Shown piece after piece: positions 1-7,407 of a stretch of DNA of 40,758 nt; positions within the stretch are counted from its first letter, which is position 1; the number at the start of each line of letters is the position of its first letter. Position numbers and translations under genes: made by a program. The notes under the pieces are model-generated. The model saw nothing but the letters and a program-made list of their open reading frames with translations, was not told where the DNA came from and did no database searches. The stretch lies in NCBI GenBank assembly GCA_937894115.1, contig CALBFP010000042.1, positions 1 through 40,758 on the forward strand. The letters are read 5' to 3'. The DNA comes from an uncultured euryarchaeote. GTDB taxonomy: Archaea; Thermoplasmatota; Poseidoniia; Poseidoniales; Poseidoniaceae.

Positions 1-2
1 AG

Positions 3-161
3 CGTCGATGGGAAGAATCGGAACGCAACGATCCCGACCTGATTGAAGCAGGAGTCGAACGTTTAGGCGACCTTGTCACAACAGACTACTTTGAAAAAAA
101 TCACGATGCGAATGCAGTATCGAATTTAATGGAGCGTCAATCTTCCAAGGACGACAGTTGA
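3..161 (+). CDS. C-terminal fragment, possibly a PLP-dependent aminotransferase
   Basis: The reading frame is open from the left edge and stops at TGA 159-161, so only about the last 52 residues are present. The segment DPDLIEAGVERLGDLV resembles the last helix of class I/II PLP-dependent aminotransferases (LysN/MocR-type C-termini), where a short acid-rich loop is followed by an 'I.eGv.RL' helix. No catalytic residue falls inside the window, so this is a weak family guess. The tail is polar and probably flexible. It ends inside the last 25 bases of the convergent Pcc1-like gene, so the two genes overlap tail to tail. Confidence 0.4.
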   Translation, partial: RRWEESERNDPDLIEAGVERLGDLVTTDYFEKNHDANAVSNLMERQSSKDDS

Positions 162-352
162 ACCAGTAACGCATCAACGGAATCGCGCAGTGCTCGCAGT
201 GATTCCGCCTGAACCGTAATTTCAAGTTGAGTCAAACCGTTTTCCCTTTCAACAGCATAAGGAACGTTCTGCCGTTGAAGCAGTTGAACGATTGGTTGTG
301 AATCGGAATCGGTTCCTGACCACGTTACGAGGACATGATGTCCGTTCGACAT
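137..352 (-). CDS. Pcc1-like KEOPS complex subunit
   Basis: This 71-residue protein has the size and pattern of archaeal Pcc1 (CTAG/Pcc1 family), the dimerising subunit of KEOPS, which supports Kae1 in making the t6A base of ANN-reading tRNAs. The C-terminal half, LEITVQAESLRALRDSVDAL, shows the family's signature of a beta strand followed by a long helix starting 'ae....lras.na'. The ATG at 352 is preceded by GAGGGACGTGT, giving a GAGG ribosome site, and an in-frame TGA lies just upstream, which fixes the start. It is divergent from hflX and overlaps the preceding gene tail to tail. No other KEOPS subunit is in the window. The family is short and weakly conserved, so the call is good but not certain. 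Confidence 0.65.
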   Translation of the reverse strand: MSNGHHVLVTWSGTDSDSQPIVQLLQRQNVPYAVERENGLTQLEITVQAESLRALRDSVDALLVQLSSLED

Positions 353-370
353 ACACGTCCCTCACGGCGG

Positions 371-381
371 ATACATATGAG
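371..381 (-). promoter_or_regulatory. Possible TATA-like element for the Pcc1-like gene
   Basis: On the minus strand CTCATATGTAT lies about 20-29 bases before the ATG at 352, the usual distance for an archaeal promoter giving a very short leader. It lies in the roughly 220-base divergent gap shared with hflX. There is no BRE that I can argue for, so this is only a positional guess. Confidence 0.28.
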
Positions 382-572
382 AATGATGCAATCCAAACCA
401 ATGGAGTGTTCGCCTGTACGCCTCTGGACAAGAACAAATCGAAAACGTCCTTCATGTCCATTGGTTGCATTTTGTTGTTGTGTCCAATGCATGCAATCAA
501 ATGGGGATTGGCCCTGCGACTCTTATGGCAGATTCAGACGTCGACCTCCTTGCTGGTGCAGGTGGTTTGCTC

Positions 573-1886
573 ATGGATGATGCGCAATCCGATCACAACG
601 GCCGAAAAGCCCTGTTGTTGGTTCGAAACAATGAGGATTGTTCCGAATTTGTTGCGCTTGCTCATACGATGGGGATACACATCGTGGAACGCATTGATCA
701 ACGAGGGAAATCCGATTCAAAGTGGTTTATGGGACGAGGGAAATTGCAAGACGTTGTCGAGGATCTTCGCTCATCTTCTGAAGGACATCCGTGGAACGGT
801 GTCGACTTGCTGTTGCTCCATACCAATGCAACTCCTCGTCAATTGGTTGGTGTCAATGATGCGGTTGGTGTCGAAGTCTGGGATCGCGTACGCTTGCTTC
901 TGGCATTGTTTACTGCCCATGCTTCAAGTGTTGAGGCACGCACCCAAGTGCGAATCGCTCGTTTGCAGTCCGATCGAACGGTCCTTCGTGAAATTGTAAA
1001 ATTGCAAACGACCGGTGAACGTGCTGGTTACGGTGGTGCTGGACAAACTGCTGCCGGTTCCATACTAAACAACGTTAATCGCGAACTTACCGCATTAAGA
1101 AAACGGCAAAGAAGACAAGTGAAATCGGCAACAGAACGACGGAGACAACGAAAACAACATGCCATGACAATCGGACTTGCCGGCTACACCAATGCAGGCA
1201 AATCAAGCCTGTTCCGTCGATTGTCGGGCAAGGAGGTTCTTGTTGAGGACCGACTGTTTTCAACATTGGAATCAACGCTTGGCCGATTGGAGTCAAGCCC
1301 GCGCATTCTTTTGGCCGATACGATTGGATTTATTGATGGACTTCCAAACGCAACCCTAGAGGCGTTTCGCGCTACGCTTGCTGAAGCAATTGAGTGCGAT
1401 CTGTTGTTGCTGCTTATCGATCTTAGCGACAACATAACAGAAATGGAGCGAAAAATCAGGACATCCATTCGTGAATTGACAGAACGTGCGCTCGACGCTG
1501 ATGACACCTCCATCATGGAGCGAATGCAGCCTGTGCTGACAAAGGCAGATGCGGTCGTTACCAAATCTCTTGATGCTGTGCAGCCCATGCTTTCTGAGTA
1601 CGGTTTGTCAAACCCATTGGTGGTTTCATCGCACACTGGAGAAGGTTTGGATGAGCTTAAATCAACGATTTTGAATACTCTTTTGGGACCCAAAAAAACA
1701 CTTGTCATACTCGATGGGCAATCCCAAGAGATGGCATCGAAAGCCATCCTTTCAAGGATTTACGACGCTGTTTATGTTCATGAACACACCAAATTACCAA
1801 ACGGCATTGAAGTCCAAATCAGTGCAACCGATGAAACAATTTCAATGCTGAGTGTAAATCACAACGGACGGATTCAACTCAAGTAG
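573..1886 (+). CDS. hflX: HflX-type GTPase
   Basis: HflX is a TRAFAC GTPase that binds the large ribosomal subunit and splits stalled ribosomes. The protein has the HflX N-terminal domain (about residues 10-170, including the glycine-rich GYGGAGQT), an arginine/lysine-rich helix, and the G domain. G1 is GYTNAGKS at about 204-211, G3 is DTIGF at 249-253, G4 is TKAD in place of the usual NKxD, and G5 is SSHTGEG. The long ORF begins at 465, but I prefer ATG 573 because GGTGG lies about 7 bases upstream and family homology starts right after it (KALLLVRNN). That gives 437 residues, a normal length. The gene is followed by a membrane-protein gene with only a short spacer, suggesting co-transcription. 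The Thr in place of Asn in G4 is seen in some HflX proteins and need not abolish GTP binding. Confidence 0.92.
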   Translation: MDDAQSDHNGRKALLLVRNNEDCSEFVALAHTMGIHIVERIDQRGKSDSKWFMGRGKLQDVVEDLRSSSEGHPWNGVDLLLLHTNATPRQLVGVNDAVGVEVWDRVRLLLALFTAHASSVEARTQVRIARLQSDRTVLREIVKLQTTGERAGYGGAGQTAAGSILNNVNRELTALRKRQRRQVKSATERRRQRKQHAMTIGLAGYTNAGKSSLFRRLSGKEVLVEDRLFSTLESTLGRLESSPRILLADTIGFIDGLPNATLEAFRATLAEAIECDLLLLLIDLSDNITEMERKIRTSIRELTERALDADDTSIMERMQPVLTKADAVVTKSLDAVQPMLSEYGLSNPLVVSSHTGEGLDELKSTILNTLLGPKKTLVILDGQSQEMASKAILSRIYDAVYVHEHTKLPNGIEVQISATDETISMLSVNHNGRIQLK

Positions 1887-1906
1887 ACCGAATGGGTGGG
1901 CTTTAC

Positions 1907-2821
1907 ATGAGAGAAGATGAATCGGACTGGATTGGCCTAGAAGGCCTTCCTGAAACAGAATCTTCAGCACTGTTTGCAACGTCGAACGCAACATTCACCA
2001 TCCCAGATACAACGCTTCACCCCATCACAAAGTCGATTGCTGTTTTTGTGTTGTTCATTGCAGCTTCTGGTTTCCTTAACGGACTTGATTACGCTTCTCC
2101 TGATTCAGGATTGGTTCAGCCCGATGAATTTGTGTATCGTTTGTCGCAATCAGCGCCCCCAAATTCAGCCATGTTTGATGGTATGGTCTACGATCACCAA
2201 GGCGATCCGTTGGAAGGAATCGAAATCAAACTTGAGTGGGAAGAAAAACCAGGGTGGTTCAACTCAAGCGTCACCCAAACCGACGGAAACGGGACATTTT
2301 CTTTTGAGTACGTAAAGCCTGGACTTGCTCGAATCGACATAACGATTGAGAGAGACAATTATTCCGACACGTTGGTTGAACGAGTTTTACTATCGCCACC
2401 TGCATTGATAGAGCCCTATGGTTTTACTCGACTCGAGTTCATTATGCCGTCTCCTGATACTTTTGAGAACGAACCTTGTCCGTATGGCCAAGAGGAATGT
2501 ACGAAAAGGTTGATCGACCGCAATGAAGAACAAAAGAAGAACCCGCGAATGGACCCCAGCGCAGCGGGAATCTACATCATGCTTGGCTATGGATTCATGG
2601 GGGTCTCGATTATCTCGGTTGGTTTTGTTGTGTGGGCGCTTCGAAGTGGCTCCGTTGCGGTTCTCAGAATGAGCACCGTATTCGCTTTCTTTGGCGTAGG
2701 ACACTACTACGCAGCGTGCATTCTCGGATTGACTGCATTTTTGCTTACCTTCGCCATCCCCAAACGAAGTAAGACATTGAATCATGATGCTTTTGATGCA
2801 AACATGCAATCTTCCTTATGA
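1907..2821 (+). CDS. Membrane protein with carboxypeptidase-regulatory-like domain
   Basis: After a short cytoplasmic N-terminus there is one hydrophobic segment (SIAVFVLFIAASGFLNGL). It is followed by an extracytoplasmic beta-sandwich of the carboxypeptidase-regulatory-like type: 'G.V.d..G.PLeGieI.l' then 'T..nGtFsFeyvkPG'. Near the C-terminus are two or three further hydrophobic helices. Such domains are common in surface proteins of marine Group II archaea; the molecular role is unknown. The ORF track starts at ATG 1892, but ATG 1907 has GGTGGG 7 bases upstream, so I use that start. The stop overlaps the start of the next gene by ATGA, which indicates translational coupling. Confidence 0.7.
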   Translation: MREDESDWIGLEGLPETESSALFATSNATFTIPDTTLHPITKSIAVFVLFIAASGFLNGLDYASPDSGLVQPDEFVYRLSQSAPPNSAMFDGMVYDHQGDPLEGIEIKLEWEEKPGWFNSSVTQTDGNGTFSFEYVKPGLARIDITIERDNYSDTLVERVLLSPPALIEPYGFTRLEFIMPSPDTFENEPCPYGQEECTKRLIDRNEEQKKNPRMDPSAAGIYIMLGYGFMGVSIISVGFVVWALRSGSVAVLRMSTVFAFFGVGHYYAACILGLTAFLLTFAIPKRSKTLNHDAFDANMQSSL

Positions 2822-3900
2822 GGGCAAAAGCATCGGGAACCATGGACCTGAGCAGTTGTACGTGGATGGTTCGAGAATTGGGAGAAGCCGTGAGTTGTGT
2901 GCATCTTCTCGATGACAATTCAATCCTTGTTGGTGGATGGGATGGGAAAGTCAAATGTTGGTCGGATGAAGGTGATTTGATTTGGGAAAGCCAAACACCG
3001 AATCGGGTTTCCTCAATACTCGTCAAGGATAACTTTGTTTACACAACCTCCGGCTTACATCTCGTTTGCATGGCGCATGATTCGGGTGAGATCGTTTGGG
3101 AAACTGCCCTCGAAGGGTCTGCAGATGCCGTTGTTGCAACCGATGAATGCTTGCTGGCCTCATCCTCCGTGTATGATATCGAGCACAACGATTTCATTGA
3201 ATCCGCTGTATGGGCCATCTCCTTCGATGGAAACGTGCTTGAAACACACCGTATGGATGAGCGCCCGTGGACGTTTCAAACCTACAAACACGGCGCAATA
3301 GCGGGACTTGGAAGGCCGATGAACGGGTATTTGATCCTCGACCAAAAGGGAGGAATTGTTGAACAAAATACCGAATGGGAAAGTCCCACAATCTGTTCGA
3401 CAAAAGGTTCAACTCCTCTGTTCGGTCTTGCCAATGGTTGTGTTTACTCAATTGATGGGACATTGTTGAAAACAATGGACGCTGCTGTTAGCAACATCAT
3501 ACAACAGTCAGGAGGTTTGCTCCTGTCTGACGATGGAGGCCATCTTGAATTTTACAAGGAAGGGGTTCAGTGGGAATGCAAAGGGGACGAGATTGGTAAT
3601 CTCTGTGCAGGGTTTGATGTCCATGGGAGCCCCTCATGCTGGGTTTCTCGTTGGAAAGGCTCGAAAGGTGAAGTTTTGGTTCACAACATGATTGATGGTG
3701 CGATTCTAGCAAGTCTCGACGGCCCAAGGGTTCACGACATGACGTCAAATTTGCATCGCGTAGCATTGGGTTGCGACAGCGGACAGGTCTACGTTTGGGA
3801 AAAGAAACTTTTCCAACGAAGACTCACCCAGCCGATGCACCAAGAAAACGATGCTGCAAGAAGCGCAATGTTGGAAAAACTCAGATCTTTGAGGAAATAA
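2818..3900 (+). CDS. WD40/PQQ-type beta-propeller protein
   Basis: The protein has about 360 residues and no signal peptide or membrane segment. Repeating blade motifs are visible: 'ILVGGWDGKVKCWSDEGDLIWE', 'VCMAHDSGEIVWETAL' and, near the end, 'RVALGCDSGQVYVWEKK'. These are the D-G-x-[VI]-x-x-[WY] and G-x-[IL]-x-W-E strands typical of WD40 and PQQ-like blades. The fold is confident; the binding partner cannot be told. The start overlaps the preceding stop (ATGA); an alternative ATG lies at 2842. The C-terminal tail is charged and helical. It is probably a cytosolic scaffold or sensor co-translated with the membrane protein upstream. Confidence 0.75.
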   Translation: MRAKASGTMDLSSCTWMVRELGEAVSCVHLLDDNSILVGGWDGKVKCWSDEGDLIWESQTPNRVSSILVKDNFVYTTSGLHLVCMAHDSGEIVWETALEGSADAVVATDECLLASSSVYDIEHNDFIESAVWAISFDGNVLETHRMDERPWTFQTYKHGAIAGLGRPMNGYLILDQKGGIVEQNTEWESPTICSTKGSTPLFGLANGCVYSIDGTLLKTMDAAVSNIIQQSGGLLLSDDGGHLEFYKEGVQWECKGDEIGNLCAGFDVHGSPSCWVSRWKGSKGEVLVHNMIDGAILASLDGPRVHDMTSNLHRVALGCDSGQVYVWEKKLFQRRLTQPMHQENDAARSAMLEKLRSLRK

Positions 3901-3990
3901 TTTCCTGAAGCAACGGAGCTCTTCGTAATGAGATGGTTCGGTCGATTGAAAGGGCAAAGAACTTCAATGCAAACTTGTTGAGGTAACTCG

Positions 3991-4743
3991 ATGAAGACAA
4001 GAGCCATCCTTGTTGCAGGAGGAAAAGGTTCGCGTTTGTATCCGTTTACACGCTACACTCAGAAGACATTGTTGCCACTTTATGACCGTCCTGTTATCGA
4101 TTATGCGCTTGGTACCATACGAAGAAGTGGAATCTCGCGCACAACGATCGTGTCAAACGAACACATCGGTCACATCGCAAAGCATGTTGGACAGAGTTTG
4201 GAACACGAGCAACTTCACTACGTGCTTGAGGAAGAACCGTTAGGGGTAGCTCAAGCACTCCTGCTGGCTCGCCCGCACAATGAAAATTGCCGTCTGTTGG
4301 TCTATTTCTCCGATAACATCACCACGGTTGAATTCGATAAGTTAGTACACGATTTTTCTGAAGCTGAATCACCCCCTGGTTGCGTCCTTCTAGCAAGGGA
4401 AGAGGAGCATCCACAAGCATTCGGAGTGGCTGTTTTGGATGAAAGCGGTTCAATTATTGATGTCGTTGAGAAGCCCGAAAATCCTCCCTCGAATCTCGCC
4501 ATCGGAGGCATTTACCTGTTCGACGAAACGTTCTGGGACAAACTTGACAGCGCTGTCAAACAAAAACAGGATGCTTTTTCAATCTCCGATATCAATCGAA
4601 TGTACATCGCTGAAGGTAAGGCAACTCTTGTATCGGTTGGAAGTGAAACTTGGGTTGATTGTGGCACACCCAAAACACTTCTTCAAGCAAGCATTATGGC
4701 ACGAGACGGGAAACTTAACCCGAGGCCGTATCGGGAAAGGTGA
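3991..4743 (+). CDS. Sugar-1-phosphate nucleotidyltransferase (RmlA/GlmU-N type)
   Basis: The enzyme transfers a nucleotidyl group from an NTP to a sugar 1-phosphate, providing an activated sugar for glycan synthesis. The signature [12 protein letters not shown] (about residues 10-21) followed by '[17 protein letters not shown]' is the NTP-binding loop plus conserved Lys. Also seen are the metal-binding acidic site in 'LLVYFSDNI', '[20 protein letters not shown]', and a C-terminal 'WVDCGTP' motif. At 250 residues it matches single-domain RmlA-like enzymes without an acyltransferase tail. GAGGTAACTCG before the ATG is a good ribosome site. The downstream neighbour is a nucleotide-sugar dehydrogenase 4 bases away, so a UDP- or dTDP-hexose is the likely product. 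The exact base and sugar cannot be read from sequence. Confidence 0.88.
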   Translation: MKTRAILVAGGKGSRLYPFTRYTQKTLLPLYDRPVIDYALGTIRRSGISRTTIVSNEHIGHIAKHVGQSLEHEQLHYVLEEEPLGVAQALLLARPHNENCRLLVYFSDNITTVEFDKLVHDFSEAESPPGCVLLAREEEHPQAFGVAVLDESGSIIDVVEKPENPPSNLAIGGIYLFDETFWDKLDSAVKQKQDAFSISDINRMYIAEGKATLVSVGSETWVDCGTPKTLLQASIMARDGKLNPRPYRER

Positions 4744-4747
4744 TGGT

Positions 4748-5572
4748 ATGAAAATAGGCATTATTGGTGCAGGAATGGTTGGAGGAGCAATTGAGCATTG
4801 CTTTCAAAACACTCATGATTTGTATGTTCATGACCCGGCGCGAGGGACTAGCTTATCGGTCGTTATCGATAATGTTGACTTTGCTTACATTGCAGTCCCA
4901 ACACCGCAACATCCAGAGACAGGTGCATGCGATACAAGCATTGTTGAGGCAACTCTCGAGGCTCTGCCAAATGGATTTACTGCGGTGATCAAAAGCACAA
5001 TCGTTCCTGGCACAACCCAACACTTCCATGAAAAATACCCTCACCTCAAAATCGCCTATTCGCCAGAATTCCTTGTTGAACGACAGCGACTGGAAGACTT
5101 TGCCAATCAGGACATCTTGGTCTGCGGCACGCATCATGCAGATGTTGCAGAACGCGTGTTTGAACAGCATCGAAAAGCTGGCGTTCTGCGAAAAGAGCAG
5201 ACGTTTCATGTAACACCAACACAAGCGGAATTGGTCAAGTACACAAAAAATACCTTTTATGCACTAAAGGTCATCTTTGCAAACCAATTGTACGATGTTT
5301 GCCAACAATTGGATGAAGATTGGTATACCATCCGTGAAATCATAACTGCTGAGCAGGCACAGCCAATTGGCCCTTCTCACCTCGACCCAATCTTCGGATT
5401 GTATCGAGGTTTTGGAGGCAAGTGTTTGCCAAAGGATTCACTCGCATTGGGTGTCCTCGCTGAACAACTCGGTGTCAAATACGAGTGGATGGATGCAATG
5501 CAAGAAGACAACGAACGTTTACGGCGCATTCTAACTGGGAAATCAAGCGATGTGGTCACCAATGACGACTGA
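4748..5572 (+). CDS. Short UDP-glucose/GDP-mannose dehydrogenase family protein
   Basis: The family oxidises a nucleotide-sugar C6 hydroxyl to a carboxylate with two NAD. The N-terminus has the Rossmann motif [10 protein letters not shown] (4-13). SPEFLVE (105-111) carries the conserved Glu, and [10 protein letters not shown] (221-230) carries the catalytic Cys226. The ORF track starts at 4439, but that extension reads through the previous gene in another frame. ATG 4748 follows an AAGGTGAT ribosome site and begins exactly at the Rossmann strand. The protein is only 274 residues and ends shortly after the central dimerisation domain. The usual C-terminal UDP-binding domain, about 100 residues, is absent and is not found downstream, where a GtrA gene begins. 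Family membership is sure; activity on a standard nucleotide-sugar is not. Confidence 0.87.
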   Translation: MKIGIIGAGMVGGAIEHCFQNTHDLYVHDPARGTSLSVVIDNVDFAYIAVPTPQHPETGACDTSIVEATLEALPNGFTAVIKSTIVPGTTQHFHEKYPHLKIAYSPEFLVERQRLEDFANQDILVCGTHHADVAERVFEQHRKAGVLRKEQTFHVTPTQAELVKYTKNTFYALKVIFANQLYDVCQQLDEDWYTIREIITAEQAQPIGPSHLDPIFGLYRGFGGKCLPKDSLALGVLAEQLGVKYEWMDAMQEDNERLRRILTGKSSDVVTNDD

Positions 5573-6017
5573 AGCTGTAATGCTACATGAGCGGTTGGCT
5601 CCCCGTGGATCATTGGGGCGGTTCGCACTCGCCGGGGCGTTTAACAGCGCTGTTTTTTACGTCTCTTGGACCTTTTCGATGTTCCTGTTACCAGGGGTTG
5701 ATGTCGAGATTTTGTGGGGTACATTTTGGGGCCTTACTGGCCTTATGGCACACTTTGTGCATCGGCATTACACCTTTGACAACCACAAACCACTCAACTG
5801 GACTTTGCCAACTGCGATTCCTGTTTATGTTGGCAGTTTGCTTGGTTCCAGCGTAACCATTGGATGGCTGTCGAAAGAATACCCCGCACAGATAGAATGG
5901 TTGGGGATTCCCAACATGCTGTGTTGGGGCATTCTCATCTGGTTGACGATGCGAATTTTTGTGTTCCAATTCTCACCGTCTAAACCGCATGCGTCTCAAG
6001 CAGGTCAAACGGAATAA
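5562..6017 (+). CDS. GtrA-like family membrane protein
   Basis: Four hydrophobic segments fill a 151-residue protein, with the GtrA signatures '[19 protein letters not shown]' at the start and '[11 protein letters not shown]' in the middle loop. GtrA-like proteins are thought to help flip polyprenyl-linked sugars across the membrane or to assist surface glycan assembly. The position directly after the nucleotide-sugar genes fits that role. The ORF opens at 5550, with ATGs at 5550, 5562 and 5580; I chose 5562. The start overlaps the end of the dehydrogenase gene, so the three genes probably form one unit. The 3' end overlaps the convergent DUF2237 gene by 38 bases. Confidence 0.8.
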   Translation: MTTEAVMLHERLAPRGSLGRFALAGAFNSAVFYVSWTFSMFLLPGVDVEILWGTFWGLTGLMAHFVHRHYTFDNHKPLNWTLPTAIPVYVGSLLGSSVTIGWLSKEYPAQIEWLGIPNMLCWGILIWLTMRIFVFQFSPSKPHASQAGQTE

Positions 6018-6342
6018 TCTTCAGTGCTTCTTCATGGGTTGCTTCGAGATCAACTGGACAAGCAGAACCTGCATGAACGGCTGCGAGCCATGTTCGTGCA
6101 CAAACACACCATGAATCACCTGGCTTCAGTCCTGGGAATGAAAAATGTGGAGCTGGTGTCATCAAATCGTTCCCTTGTGATTTTGCATACTCAAGGAAAT
6201 CTTGAGTCACGACACAACACACTGTGTGAGAGCCCCGGTCGTTTGCATCTGTATTGCAACAACCATCGCGATACCAGCCTGTAAGCGGCTCTGAAGAGCA
6301 GGTTTTCAATTCGGTTCCAAGGACGTTAACGGATGGATGCAT
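5980..6342 (-). CDS. DUF2237 family protein
   Basis: The sequence matches the DUF2237 pattern closely: NVLGTELKTCSSEPLTGWYR, 'DGCC.TdanDrGSHtvCcV', 'DFLEYAKSQGNDLMTP', 'FPGLKPGDSWCVCA', and the end 'EATHEEAL'. The family is small (about 120 residues), cysteine-rich, without a settled function, and widespread in bacteria. The ORF is open up to 6480, but homology begins at the ATG at 6342. An ATG at 6375 is also possible, and no clear ribosome site distinguishes them. It is divergent from the TerB-like pair and overlaps the GtrA gene tail to tail. The conserved Cys and His residues suggest a metal or redox site, which is inference. Confidence 0.85.
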   Translation of the reverse strand: MHPSVNVLGTELKTCSSEPLTGWYRDGCCNTDANDRGSHTVCCVVTQDFLEYAKSQGNDLMTPAPHFSFPGLKPGDSWCVCARTWLAAVHAGSACPVDLEATHEEALKIIPFDLLETHAV

Positions 6343-6466
6343 GCCGCAACCAAAAAGCGCTTCCCTATGAATCATCGTGTGGAAGCAAGAGGTTCGCTGC
6401 AAAACAAGAGTTTTGTCGCGATTGGAGGCGAGAGGTTCTTGATGGAGAAGCATCAGAGTCCATAAT

Positions 6467-6898
6467 ATGCTACCCGACATTCTCCAGACCTTACCCCGCG
6501 ATGAACGATACGCCTATGCTCGTTTGCTAGCTTACATGGCTCGCGTCGATGAGGAAATTACGGTTGACGAACTCGCCATGTTTGAACAACAACTCGGAAA
6601 AGCACTCCTATCACCGAATCAGCGGGAAGTATTGCGGAGAGCCCTGAAAAGCCCCCCCACTTTAGAAGAATGCTTGGACGGACTTGGTCCAGAGGCTGGT
6701 AAACTGGCACTCAGGGATGCAGTTCTTATGGCGGCCTCCGACGGCACTGTTGATGATGATGAACTTGAAGTTCTGAAAGAAATTGCAGAACATATTGGCC
6801 TTGTTCCTGATGCCGTCCAGCAACTGATTGACTGGACAAAGGTTGGGTATGCTTGGATGCAAGACGGATATGATTTGCTCAATACCCTTCAAGGCTGA
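6467..6898 (+). CDS. TerB-like protein (first of a tandem pair)
   Basis: This is a 143-residue all-helical acidic protein. It has the TerB-like pattern of two internally similar helical halves: 'YARLLAYMARVDEEITVDELAMFE' and 'LRDAVLMAASDGTVDDDELE'. Both contain the 'AAaDG.v...El..l' acidic loop that in TerB proteins can bind metal ions. TerB-like domains occur in stress and membrane-associated systems; no specific role can be given here. The next gene starts 6 bases after its stop and encodes a paralogue of nearly the same size. No other ter genes are nearby, so a tellurite-resistance label would be wrong. Confidence 0.75.
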   Translation: MLPDILQTLPRDERYAYARLLAYMARVDEEITVDELAMFEQQLGKALLSPNQREVLRRALKSPPTLEECLDGLGPEAGKLALRDAVLMAASDGTVDDDELEVLKEIAEHIGLVPDAVQQLIDWTKVGYAWMQDGYDLLNTLQG

Positions 6899-6904
6899 AG
6901 TCCT

Positions 6905-7354
6905 ATGTTTTGCGACGGAGTCGCTGATTTGGAGCCGTCTGAGCGTACGCGATATGCTGACTTACTGGTACTGATCGCGGCCGCAGATGGAGAGCTTGTT
7001 CGAGAGGAAATCCAAGTACTGGAAGGTTTCATGGGAAGAGCCATGGTTCATCCAGAGGCACGGACCTCAATTCGACGAGGTTTGTTTGATACGACTCGTC
7101 TTGCAAATTTACTCAAGAATGCTGAGACCAGAACATTGCGTTACGCCCTCCGTGATGGTGCTCTTGTCGCTGCTGCAGATGGTGATTATGATCGGCGTGA
7201 ATTGAGGATACTAAAGAAAATCGCGACCGCTGCGGGAGTGAGTGAAGCGGAGCTAAAAGACCTGTTCGACTGGGTTTCAAGTGGGTGGGACTGGCATGCA
7301 AACGGCATTCATCTCACAAAATTACCCGCTCAAAACGATTCACTCTCAGAATGA
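6905..7354 (+). CDS. TerB-like protein (second of a tandem pair)
   Basis: A paralogue of the gene just upstream, with the same order: 'YADLLVLIAAADGELVREEI' followed by 'LRDGALVAAADGDYDRRELR' and a C-terminal 'LFDWVSSGWDWHANG', which parallels 'LIDWTKVGYAWMQDG' in the first copy. The acidic D-G-x-x-x-x-x-E loops are better preserved here than in the upstream copy. The tight spacing suggests the two are co-translated and may form a heterodimer; that is inference from the arrangement. Confidence 0.75.
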   Translation: MFCDGVADLEPSERTRYADLLVLIAAADGELVREEIQVLEGFMGRAMVHPEARTSIRRGLFDTTRLANLLKNAETRTLRYALRDGALVAAADGDYDRRELRILKKIATAAGVSEAELKDLFDWVSSGWDWHANGIHLTKLPAQNDSLSE

Positions 7355-7407
7355 ATCATTTCATGATTTCAACAGGCACATTCAAACCATGATTGAATAC
7401 CCACTGG

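Noticed and set aside
249-500. 83-residue minus-strand ORF upstream of the Pcc1-like gene
   Set aside because: It overlaps the Pcc1-like gene in another frame, has no recognisable family and ends without domain features.
1184-1747. 187-residue minus-strand ORF
   Set aside because: Ser/Arg-rich antisense shadow of the HflX G domain.
4439-4747. N-terminal extension of the nucleotide-sugar dehydrogenase
   Set aside because: It overlaps the transferase gene in another frame. The Rossmann motif starts at ATG 4748 behind a good ribosome site.
6467-7354. Tellurite-resistance operon
   Set aside because: Only TerB-like domains are present; there is no TerC, TerD or TerZ gene, so the label would over-call.
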